From: Desulfosporosinus orientis DSM 765
GTDB lineage: Bacteria > Bacillota > Desulfitobacteriia > Desulfitobacteriales > Desulfitobacteriaceae
Reading direction: 5' to 3'
NCBI RefSeq assembly: GCF_000235605.1
Contig: NC_016584.1
Location: 5,271,151 to 5,335,150 of the forward strand
DNA length: 64,000 nucleotides
Below are positions 18,470 through 25,574 of this stretch, in pieces. The translations under genes were made by a program, and so were the position numbers. The first letter of the stretch is position 1. Every line of letters starts with the position of its first letter. Under the pieces are notes generated by a model that made no database searches, had not been told where the DNA came from, and saw nothing but the letters and a program-made list of their open reading frames with translations.

Positions 18470-18647
18470 AAAATAAGCTCCTTATTATTAAATTCATCTT
18501 CCAGTTTTAAATCAGGGCCACTTTTTGCAGGGTATATACACTAGTTAGACACTTAAGTTTCAGGCTAAGATAACACTCCCGTCTAGTGATACCAATAATA
18601 GTTCTGCGTAAGATCATCATTTCCTCCAAGGTAACACCCCGGTTAAA

Positions 18648-18690
18648 ACAAAAAACCTTGCGATTCATCCTCAAAGGGAAGCTCACAAGG
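18648..18690 (-). terminator. Terminator of the second chemoreceptor gene
   Basis: On the minus strand, CCTTGTGA ... TCGCAAGG is followed by TTTTTTG, about 50 bases after the receptor stop. Confidence 0.7.
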
Positions 18691-18737
18691 CTTTAAACTA
18701 TAGTCTGCCGCCTGCGCCTGCAGGCAACAATTGAACT

Positions 18738-20390
18738 CTAAGCACTGCATTTTAAATCTGTGCCCAGGACGCCGTTAACCTCACCTTGGTCATTGACAAC
18801 AGGGATAGCTACAGTCCGGCAGGGTTTTCGGGTAATTGCCGAAACATAAACAGGAGAGATATAATTTTTTCCCCTGACTGCCTCCTTCCACCATTCTCTC
18901 TGGCTGGCGTTGACAATTCCAGCGGGAGGAATGGATTCGACAAAGGTGCCATCCCTTCTGTTGAGCCATAAGGCTTCCAAATCAGGGTGAGCGCTCAGGG
19001 CGGCTGAGAGCAGCTTGTTCATCTTCTCCCCATCGGGAGAACTTCCCGCAGACAAATCCTTGGCAATTTCCCCTGCCAGATCAACGAGAATCTTAACTGC
19101 TTTATCTGCCGCTTCTTGATTGTCACTTTCCGAAGCCAGGGAAAAGCCTTGGGTGATGGAGGTTAAATCCGAGGACGCTTTCATTAAGACATGGCCTAAG
19201 GCTGCAATTTCCTGAATACTGCTCCGCTCCTCCTCCACCATATCTGAAACTTTGCTGACAAAGCGTCCTGTTTCCCGGCTAAGCTCCGTCATTTCAGCGG
19301 AATAACCGAGGATTTGACCGGAGAGCACTTCTTGTTCCGAGGCCAAAGCGTTGATGTCTTCTGTTTTGGCTAAGACGTCTGCCAAAATGCCATTAATTCC
19401 TTCAATCACTTGATGAGCCTTCTCCGTGGCTTCCGCCCCTTCATCGATCTGACCCACTTCTTCCAATGCCGCCTGGCGCACTTCATCAGCATGCTTTTTG
19501 ATAGCTACCAAATGCAGGGAGACATCCCTGACGTTATTGGAAACCTGATCCGCCAGTTTCTGAACTTCTTCGGCCACCACCGCGAAGCCCCGCCCATTTT
19601 CCCCGGCCCGGGCAGCTTCGATGGAAGCATTTAAGGCCAGGAGCTTGGTCTGCTCAGAGATACTGGCGATACTTCCAATCACACTGTCGGCATTAAGGGC
19701 CACCTCCATTAAGCCCTGAATCTCTGTCTGCAGCTTTTCCGACCCTTGCCGCAGCCAGCTCAATTTTCCTGAAGCTTTATTCATCTCGCCAAGTACTTTC
19801 CCCGCTTCGTCCACCGCCACTTTTCCCATTTCCATAGCGGCTTTACCCGTTTCCCCAATGACACGCCCCTTCTCTAAAGAGCCATTGACTTCCTGAACCG
19901 TCTTTTCTACATGGTTTAGCATCACTTGGCTGATATTATTCATAGTTTCCGTGCCGGCACAGGTCTCATCAGCACCCTTAGCCAGCTTAGCCAAATAAAT
20001 AGTCATCTGTTCCGCTACGGCAGCCACTTGACCGGAACCCACCTGACTTTCCAGGGCAAATGCTTCCATGGCCTCTCTGATTTTCTCAAACTCCTGGTGG
20101 ATATGCTGGGCCCAGCTATTGTTATCCGACCGTGAAGCAGCTGATTTACCTTTGCCTCCTGACAAATTTCCGTCTTTGAGATCCCCCCAAATCGTGGTAA
20201 TATCCTGGATTTCTTTACCTAAACTAACCTTAACTGCAATCAGCACACCTGCCAGGGAAAGTATGTAGGCCCCTCCTAATAAGGGAATAAGCTTTGCAGC
20301 AGGCATTCCCCAGAGGTAGGCAGTTGCTCCGCAAATCACAAATATTGCCAGTAAAACCAAGCTGATCATAGGGTAAAGTCTGTATTTCAT
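18738..20390 (-). CDS. Chemoreceptor with cytoplasmic C-terminal Cache-like domain
   Basis: A 550-residue receptor. Two adjacent N-terminal helices (about 7-27 and 33-55) are joined by a very short loop, so there is no outside sensor. The methyl-accepting signalling domain has the tip '[19 protein letters not shown]'. After it, residues about 460-550 form a Cache/PDC-like module ('[19 protein letters not shown]', '[20 protein letters not shown]', '[20 protein letters not shown]'). This places the sensor inside the cell, behind the signalling hairpin, the reverse of the usual order. It has its own promoter at 20478-20506 with a terminator hairpin in the leader. Confidence 0.88.
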   Translation of the reverse strand: MKYRLYPMISLVLLAIFVICGATAYLWGMPAAKLIPLLGGAYILSLAGVLIAVKVSLGKEIQDITTIWGDLKDGNLSGGKGKSAASRSDNNSWAQHIHQEFEKIREAMEAFALESQVGSGQVAAVAEQMTIYLAKLAKGADETCAGTETMNNISQVMLNHVEKTVQEVNGSLEKGRVIGETGKAAMEMGKVAVDEAGKVLGEMNKASGKLSWLRQGSEKLQTEIQGLMEVALNADSVIGSIASISEQTKLLALNASIEAARAGENGRGFAVVAEEVQKLADQVSNNVRDVSLHLVAIKKHADEVRQAALEEVGQIDEGAEATEKAHQVIEGINGILADVLAKTEDINALASEQEVLSGQILGYSAEMTELSRETGRFVSKVSDMVEEERSSIQEIAALGHVLMKASSDLTSITQGFSLASESDNQEAADKAVKILVDLAGEIAKDLSAGSSPDGEKMNKLLSAALSAHPDLEALWLNRRDGTFVESIPPAGIVNASQREWWKEAVRGKNYISPVYVSAITRKPCRTVAIPVVNDQGEVNGVLGTDLKCSA

Positions 20391-20412
20391 CCGTTATTCC
20401 CCCATTTTAAGC

Positions 20413-20441
20413 AAAAAAAGCCGTATCAAATAAGATACGGC
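20413..20441 (-). terminator. Terminator hairpin inside the receptor 5' leader
   Basis: GCCGTATC-TTATTT-GATACGGC followed by seven T on the minus strand, 23 bases before the receptor ATG and about 30 bases after the predicted transcription start. It would stop its own gene's transcript unless relieved. It could alternatively end readthrough from the lasso operon upstream. Confidence 0.7.
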
Positions 20442-20477
20442 GTCATTGCCTAAGATTATCCACATTTTTCTGTAATT

Positions 20478-20506
20478 ATTGTACCTATTATGAGCAGAAT
20501 CGTCAA
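20478..20506 (-). promoter_or_regulatory. Sigma-A-type promoter of the second chemoreceptor
   Basis: Minus strand TTGACG, 17-base spacer, TACAAT. The predicted start is near 20471. Confidence 0.65.
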
Positions 20507-20536
20507 TCTGCTTTTAATAACTACTATCAATTTACA

Positions 20537-20579
20537 AAGGGGTTCTCTTATAGGCGTTTGTCATATAAGGGAACCCCTT
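20537..20579. repeat. 16-bp inverted repeat upstream of DUF5658 gene
   Basis: AAGGGGTTCTCTTATA pairs with TATAAGGGAACCCCTT (one G-T pair) around an 11-base loop. There is no T-run, so it may be a leader structure or operator instead of a terminator. Confidence 0.6.
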
Positions 20580-20685
20580 CTTGATATTTACATAAATTGA
20601 AAAGGCCATACATAAACTGAAGCAAAGAGACTAGATTTCCGCTTAGAAAACCATATTTCACTATTACAAAGGAGGGCGAATTTCT

Positions 20686-21063
20686 ATTTCAGAGTTTACC
20701 CGCCAGAAATCTATCCATAATTTCATAACGAGCCTTAGTACCTTTGAAAAGAGAATTATTATTTTTACATTAATGCTTCTCTTTTTTAACATATTGGATG
20801 CAGAATTTACTCTTTGGGGGATACATCTGCATATCATTGAAGAAGGTAATCCACTTATGGCTACATTAACTGAAACAAGCCCTAATTATCTGCGGGCATT
20901 CAAAGTGTTATTGCCTATTGTCTTAGGAGCTGCTTGTTGGCGTACAAGAAATAAATCTCAGCAGTTAATTGTCATTGGCCTGGGGCTGCTCATGTTTGTT
21001 TATTCATGGATCTTACTGATGCATGTGTATTGGCTATGCTCTTTCGTGATTTTCAGGATATAA
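20686..21063 (+). CDS. DUF5658-type small membrane protein
   Basis: Small protein with about three helices, matching the DUF5658 pattern 'LLFFNILDAEFTLWGIHLHI', then 'EEGNPLMATL', and final helices ending 'LLMHVYWLCS'. The conserved Asp-Thr and Glu-x-Asn-Pro pieces are the family marks. Function unknown. A strong AAAGGAGG at 20668-20675 is followed 10 bases later by an in-frame ATT (20686). The first in-frame ATG (20773) is 97 bases away, so a rare ATT start giving 125 residues seems likelier than the 96-residue form. The stop is 1 base from the end of the convergent lasso exporter gene. A broken paralogue lies at 50756-50905. Confidence 0.7.
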   Translation: MSEFTRQKSIHNFITSLSTFEKRIIIFTLMLLFFNILDAEFTLWGIHLHIIEEGNPLMATLTETSPNYLRAFKVLLPIVLGAACWRTRNKSQQLIVIGLGLLMFVYSWILLMHVYWLCSFVIFRI

Positions 21064-21064
21064 A

Positions 21065-22792
21065 TCAATAAATCAAATTACTGTTCAATTCGTTTCTCAT
21101 TATCGAATTAATCATGCCCTTTTCCTCCATGACTTTTCCATCATGAATTCTAAGTACACGTGAACATATTCTTAAAGCTGTTAATCTATGCGTGATAACC
21201 AAGCAAGTACAATGATACCCCAAATTCTTTATAGCCATCAAAACATCCATTTCTGTTTCCATATCCAAAGCAGAAGTAGCTTCATCTAATATCATAACAG
21301 GAGCTTTCTTTAAGAAAGCTCGGGCAATAGCAATCCTTTGGGCTTGTCCCTCAGAAAGTCCAAGACCATGCTCTCCAATGACAGTGTGCAAACCTTGAGG
21401 AAGACCTTCGATAAAGCTCCAAGCACATGCCGAACGTGCAGCGTTTTCAATTTCTGCTAATGTAGCATCAGTTCTTCCGCTCCTTATATTATCTCTAATT
21501 GTCCCACTAAAAAGAGTATTTCCCTGTGGTACATAGGTTACCCATTCTCTAGTAGCTGCTGAAGCTTCATAACGACCATCCGAAGTGTCCGTAAAGTACA
21601 CTTTCCCTTCTGAGGGGCGAAGCAAGGCTAGGAGAAGTCTGACAAGGGTCGTTTTCCCCTCGCCAGAGGGACCAATTAAAGCCACTAATTGACCAGGTAA
21701 TATTTCGGTTGAAATTTTATCCAACACCGGCTCACCATCAGTATACTTAAAGCTAACCTTACAAAAATTCATTCCTACTTCCGTAAGTATTGGCAAACGT
21801 TCCACCGTTTTTTCCTTGGGTATTTTTTCTAATTCCATTAAACGTCCTGCTGAAGCTATCATAGTAATAATCTGAGGTACAGTCCTTGCGAGTCCTAAAA
21901 ATGGGGTTTGGACCTGCTGTACCAATTGGAGAAAGGCTGTCATGGTACCAAAGCTAATCGCCTTCTGAGAAAGCCGAACAGCACCCCAGCCAAACGCCAA
22001 AAAGTATCCTATCCAATAGCCTAGGGACATTACATTATTTGCAGCAAGAGTTATCCGATTTCGTTCAATAATCCATTTCATGCGATTTTCATGCAAGCTT
22101 TGCAAAGAATCATGATTGTGTCTCTCCATGCGAAAACTTTTGATAATAATAAAATTCTGAATAGCTTCTTGCATATAAGAACGATAAGAACTCTCTGATT
22201 CCTGGACCTTGACTTGAAGGTGTTTAAGTTTACGACCCCATAGCCGACTTAAAACCACAGTAAAAGGCCCCAATATAAAGGCTAATATGGCAAGCTTAGG
22301 TTCAAAATAAAGCAATGTTAAAAAAGAAGCGACAAGTTGAACTCCAAGAGCCAAAATGCTCGGTATAGAGTTTATAATACAATTTGTAATGTTACTCACA
22401 TCACTTGTCAACCGTGTTATAAGATCCCCACTATGATATTCAGAAAGCGGTAACCATTCACTTTCTAACAATCGTTTAAAAAAGCGTTGGCGTAATACAT
22501 TGGAAAAGGACTCCGAGATACGTAACGCAAGAAGCGATTCCAATACAACCATTAACATGTTTAGAATAATAAACCCTGCAAAAATGGCTCCCGCAATGCC
22601 AGCCATTTCAAGTTTTTCATCTATGGCATAATCCACCATATTTTTAGAAGCAATGGCAGTTGCTACGCTAATCAAAGCCCCCAATACATCTATTAGCAGA
22701 ATAACTGCAAGACCTGGTAGAAAGGGCTTGATTTCTGGCTTGATCCAACCTGCGAATTCCCAAATTTTCAGGATTTCACTTTTTATGTTCAT
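21065..22792 (-). CDS. Lasso peptide exporter (ABC transporter, D protein)
   Basis: A 575-residue half-transporter. Six N-terminal membrane helices (to about 320) carry an ABC_membrane domain, followed by an ATPase with Walker A 'GPSGEGKTT', signature 'LSEGQAQRIAIARAFL', Walker B 'PVMILDEATSALD' and the H-loop 'ITHRL'. It is a homodimer-type exporter. It is the last gene of the lasso operon (minus strand), 65 bases after the S26 peptidase, so it most likely exports the mature lasso peptide and gives immunity. There is no C39 protease domain, as expected because leader removal is done by B1/B2. Confidence 0.88.
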   Translation of the reverse strand: MNIKSEILKIWEFAGWIKPEIKPFLPGLAVILLIDVLGALISVATAIASKNMVDYAIDEKLEMAGIAGAIFAGFIILNMLMVVLESLLALRISESFSNVLRQRFFKRLLESEWLPLSEYHSGDLITRLTSDVSNITNCIINSIPSILALGVQLVASFLTLLYFEPKLAILAFILGPFTVVLSRLWGRKLKHLQVKVQESESSYRSYMQEAIQNFIIIKSFRMERHNHDSLQSLHENRMKWIIERNRITLAANNVMSLGYWIGYFLAFGWGAVRLSQKAISFGTMTAFLQLVQQVQTPFLGLARTVPQIITMIASAGRLMELEKIPKEKTVERLPILTEVGMNFCKVSFKYTDGEPVLDKISTEILPGQLVALIGPSGEGKTTLVRLLLALLRPSEGKVYFTDTSDGRYEASAATREWVTYVPQGNTLFSGTIRDNIRSGRTDATLAEIENAARSACAWSFIEGLPQGLHTVIGEHGLGLSEGQAQRIAIARAFLKKAPVMILDEATSALDMETEMDVLMAIKNLGYHCTCLVITHRLTALRICSRVLRIHDGKVMEEKGMINSIMRNELNSNLIY

Positions 22793-22857
22793 GCTCGTAT
22801 TTTACTCCCCACTACTTCTTGACAATAGATAAAGTAAAGGAAATTTATATTTCAAGT

Positions 22858-23334
22858 TCAATCCACTTGGAGCTTAATCCTAAAAACTTTGATTTTTTTC
22901 TTTGCTCTTAACAAAAAGTGTCTGAAGGGCCGTAGATAAAGCCAAAGCCTAGAAAGCAACCTCCACCAGCTGTTTATACAGCTAATACGTTTGTCTTTCC
23001 GCCATATTACAGATACCACAGCCACCAGTTGTTCCGGAAATAAAGGTCCCTCAATCCATTGTTGAGCATCGCCAACTATGAAGAAACAATCATTGGCCTT
23101 TCGAATTATCCTGTGCATTACATAGTGTCCATCCGTTCTTCGGACCATAACAATGTCTCCTTTTGATAACTTCTCGAAATTTCCTTTCGTCAATTCCACA
23201 CTATCTACACCATCACGCAGAAAAGGATACATGCTGGCGCCAGATACAGTAATTCTTGCGTTTTGGCCAAGTTCAAGAATTCCCAAAATTAAAGGAAGCA
23301 TGTCAGCCGTTTTGATCTTCCTGATTTCAAACAA
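22858..23334 (-). CDS. S24/S26-family (signal-peptidase-like) serine peptidase
   Basis: A 158-residue peptidase-like protein. It has the SPase I box 'SGASMYPFLRDGD' (one residue different, catalytic Ser34). In place of the bacterial Lys it has a His box 'HYVMHRII', as in SipW/eukaryotic-type signal peptidases. There is no N-terminal membrane helix; a short hydrophobic-basic C-terminal tail (about 120-158) could touch the membrane. Such proteins occur in several RiPP and lasso loci of Firmicutes without a proven role. It sits between the B1 and exporter genes; trimming of the exported product is a plausible inference. Confidence 0.75.
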   Translation of the reverse strand: MFEIRKIKTADMLPLILGILELGQNARITVSGASMYPFLRDGVDSVELTKGNFEKLSKGDIVMVRRTDGHYVMHRIIRKANDCFFIVGDAQQWIEGPLFPEQLVAVVSVIWRKDKRISCINSWWRLLSRLWLYLRPFRHFLLRAKKKIKVFRIKLQVD

Positions 23335-23418
23335 TTGCAGACCATCTCCAGCTTATATTGGATTTTTATTTCAAAATAGTTTTATCGATAAAGACCATAG
23401 TTTACTCTTTAAAATCAA

Positions 23419-23682
23419 CTATTCAAGTAATCCTTTTCCTCTTATATCTTCAATAAATTCTCGAACATCTCTTTTAGCTGTCTCAGCATCGACGAAATAT
23501 TCCATTAGTACGGCTTGTACTAGCTCTTCTTCTGAAACATCCTTCTCCAAGACTTTCCATAATAATGCCCCACTTTCTGTAAGCATCATAATACCATTAA
23601 ACTCTACTACTCGTTCTCCTAAAGGCACTATTACCCACTGTCCTGCAACTTCATGCAGCATAAATCCATCTCTTATCTTCAA
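23419..23682 (-). CDS. Lasso peptide RRE protein B1 (PqqD-like)
   Basis: An 87-residue PqqD-fold protein that would bind the leader of the lasso precursor and present it to the B2 peptidase. Starts at TTG 23682, 6 bases after GGAGGAG. Family marks: the beta-hairpin 'EVAGQWVIVPLGERVVEFNG' and the helical part 'LTESGALLWKVLEKDVSEEE' leading to 'FIEDIRGKGLLE'. In paeninodin-type clusters B1 and B2 are separate genes in one operon. Here B2 is 195 bases away and on the other strand. Confidence 0.88.
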   Translation of the reverse strand: MKIRDGFMLHEVAGQWVIVPLGERVVEFNGIMMLTESGALLWKVLEKDVSEEELVQAVLMEYFVDAETAKRDVREFIEDIRGKGLLE

Positions 23683-23876
23683 AACTTTCTCCTCCTAAAG
23701 CTTTATATAGACCGAAAAATTATTAATTCCATAGACATAATCTTCCATATACATGCTACAATGTAATTGAATATTCGGACTTTACAAGTCCATGAGTACA
23801 TTAACCTCAACTATGACAGCCCTTTTGAAGATATGAATTAGCGACTTCGAAAAGTACTTAGAGGAGGAAGCTCTCT

Positions 23877-24344
23877 ATGAAACATTTGAAGAAATTTATT
23901 AAACTATCATGGAAAATAAAATTACTTTTGTTAGGGTCATTATGTCTTTTAGGAATTGTCCGTTTGGCGATTCTTATTATACCTTTCCGCTATCTGACAC
24001 TATTTATGGGAAGGAAAATGGTGGAGTCCCCTAATGAGATTAGTTCTAGGCAACTTTTAAGAGCCTTAAAAGTTGGTTGGTCCGTTAACAAAGTAAGTAA
24101 CTTTACCCCTTGGGAAAGTAAATGTTTAGTTCGTGCGTTTACAACCCAAATAATTTTAAGATTACTAACTATACCCAGCACTCTTTATCTTGGTATTGCA
24201 AAGACCAACGTGGATCAATTGCATGCTCATGCTTGGTTAAGATGCGGCAACTGTATGATAACTGGAGCTAGTGAACGTGAAAAGTTCAAATCAGTAGCTC
24301 ACTTTTCAGTGGTTCCTTTTCTGTTCGATCCGAAACAGCATTAA
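23877..24344 (+). CDS. Lasso peptide leader peptidase B2 (transglutaminase-like), inverted
   Basis: A 155-residue cysteine peptidase of the lasso B2 family, which cuts the leader from the precursor. One or two N-terminal hydrophobic segments (about 13-45) precede the transglutaminase-like core with catalytic Cys83 in 'WESKCLVRAF' and His118 in 'QLHAHAWLRCG'. Good ribosome site GAGGAGG. It is the only lasso gene on the plus strand, and its last 59 bases overlap the 3' end of the kinase gene. It therefore needs its own promoter in 23683-23876, where it is divergent from B1. The C-terminal end after residue about 135 seems to run into the kinase coding region. Confidence 0.87.
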   Translation: MKHLKKFIKLSWKIKLLLLGSLCLLGIVRLAILIIPFRYLTLFMGRKMVESPNEISSRQLLRALKVGWSVNKVSNFTPWESKCLVRAFTTQIILRLLTIPSTLYLGIAKTNVDQLHAHAWLRCGNCMITGASEREKFKSVAHFSVVPFLFDPKQH

Positions 24345-25218
24345 CTACCAATTTGATTTGTTCCTCAACTGTAAATTGTCCTTCCGGTCTAATTAAACGA
24401 TAAACAGAAATGTTTTTTGCAATATTTATGTATTGTTCGATAAATCCAGAACTTAAACCGATTTTTTCATATAGCAAGATGCAATAAATATTATTCTTTA
24501 TACATCTGATCCTATCTATCCCATTTACTTTTTTCAACATCGCCTTTTCTTTGTTCTCAACTTTTATTTCAACGATCGCTCTCAAAGGAATAGCATTAGA
24601 TTCGAAATCATCTCCGGTATTGACGGCATATTTATCCTCTCCCGTACAAACCAATGGCAAAGTGCTTAAATCATAGCCCAGCATCTCTGCTGTATCGCTG
24701 CATAGTCTTTGTTGCGCAAAAGCAGGGTGAACCACCGGTATACCTTCTTCACCGAATGTAACTACGGAAATATCATCTGCGAGATATTGGTATCCTTTTT
24801 TTCTAAAGGCTGAACAGAGGGTTGATTTACCAACCCCACATTCGCCGGTAAATATGACCGAAATACCATCAATATCAACACTGCTTCCATGTATTGCGGT
24901 TACCCCTCTTTGGATTAATAATACACCCATTGCTATACCCATAAGATAAGCCTTAATGGTGTCCTGATCCGAATTCTTTTCTGGATTAACTATAATACAG
25001 TCACCTTTCCTAACACAGTATTTGGCTACACCTTTCACATCAAGTTTGAACTCTGATTTTGATATTTTATAATAATTAAAGTCATCTAATTTCTTATGAT
25101 CCACAATTGATACCGGACCTAACATAATTGCCACGTCTGGCTTACCTTCACCAAGTATTAATTCCGCTATCTCAATCTCAGAAATTATAGTCAACCCAAA
25201 TGCTTTATAACTATACAA
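24286..25218 (-). CDS. HPr-kinase-like lasso peptide tailoring kinase
   Basis: A 310-residue homologue of the PadeK/ThcoK kinases that phosphorylate the tail of paeninodin-type lasso precursors. P-loop 'TGECGVGKST' (residues 124-133) is preceded by 'IHGSSVDIDG' and followed by 'LADDIS', the HprK/P-type Asp pair. It lies directly downstream of the precursor gene. Known members modify a C-terminal Ser, but the precursor here ends in Pro, so the target residue, or whether it acts on this peptide at all, is open. The 3' end overlaps B2 on the other strand. Confidence 0.85.
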   Translation of the reverse strand: MYSYKAFGLTIISEIEIAELILGEGKPDVAIMLGPVSIVDHKKLDDFNYYKISKSEFKLDVKGVAKYCVRKGDCIIVNPEKNSDQDTIKAYLMGIAMGVLLIQRGVTAIHGSSVDIDGISVIFTGECGVGKSTLCSAFRKKGYQYLADDISVVTFGEEGIPVVHPAFAQQRLCSDTAEMLGYDLSTLPLVCTGEDKYAVNTGDDFESNAIPLRAIVEIKVENKEKAMLKKVNGIDRIRCIKNNIYCILLYEKIGLSSGFIEQYINIAKNISVYRLIRPEGQFTVEEQIKLVVNAVSDRTEKEPLKSELLI

Positions 25219-25374
25219 TTATATTTCTCCTTTAATATATCGCTGTCCATGAAACTTGAACGTTTAAAATAGAATTAAGCAAAGTGCTTAAAAATGCTCT
25301 AAAAAGAAAAGCTTAAAAAGCTGTCAGCTAATTAAGCAACTTAAGAGTATGTGCTAAAAGGAGCAAGTAATAAT

Positions 25375-25539
25375 TTACGGAACTTCTTCAAAAGGCGGTT
25401 TCCCTCCAGGACCACTAGTACCAGGCAAGACCCATCCATGTGCATCATAATATACACCATCAACATTACCTTTACCGCTTCCGGCTTCTGTCGATTTAAT
25501 ATCCAGTTTGATGATTACAGGTTTATCCCACTTCTTCAA
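25375..25539 (-). CDS. Lasso peptide precursor (paeninodin-like), TTG start
   Basis: 54-residue precursor beginning at TTG 25539, 8 bases after GAGGAGG. The leader (18 residues) has the RRE-binding motif as 'WDKPVIIKLDI' (YxxP-like) and the obligatory Thr at position -2 ('KSTE'). The core would start Ala-Gly-Ser-Gly and have Asp at core position 9 ('AGSGKGNVD'), giving an Ala1-Asp9 ring exactly as in paeninodin (AGPGTSTPD). The tail is long, about 27 residues, rich in Gly/Pro ('GVYYDAHGW', then 'PGTSGPGGKPPFEEVP'), with no C-terminal Ser. The cyclase lies 35 bases upstream and the kinase 156 bases downstream. Confidence 0.88.
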   Translation of the reverse strand: MKKWDKPVIIKLDIKSTEAGSGKGNVDGVYYDAHGWVLPGTSGPGGKPPFEEVP

Positions 25540-25574
25540 AAGTACTTCGCCTCCTCTTAAGAATCAATAATCTA

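Noticed and set aside
20391-20560. c-di-GMP riboswitch before the chemoreceptor
   Set aside because: I looked for the conserved GEMM core on the minus strand and did not find it; only promoter and terminator remain.
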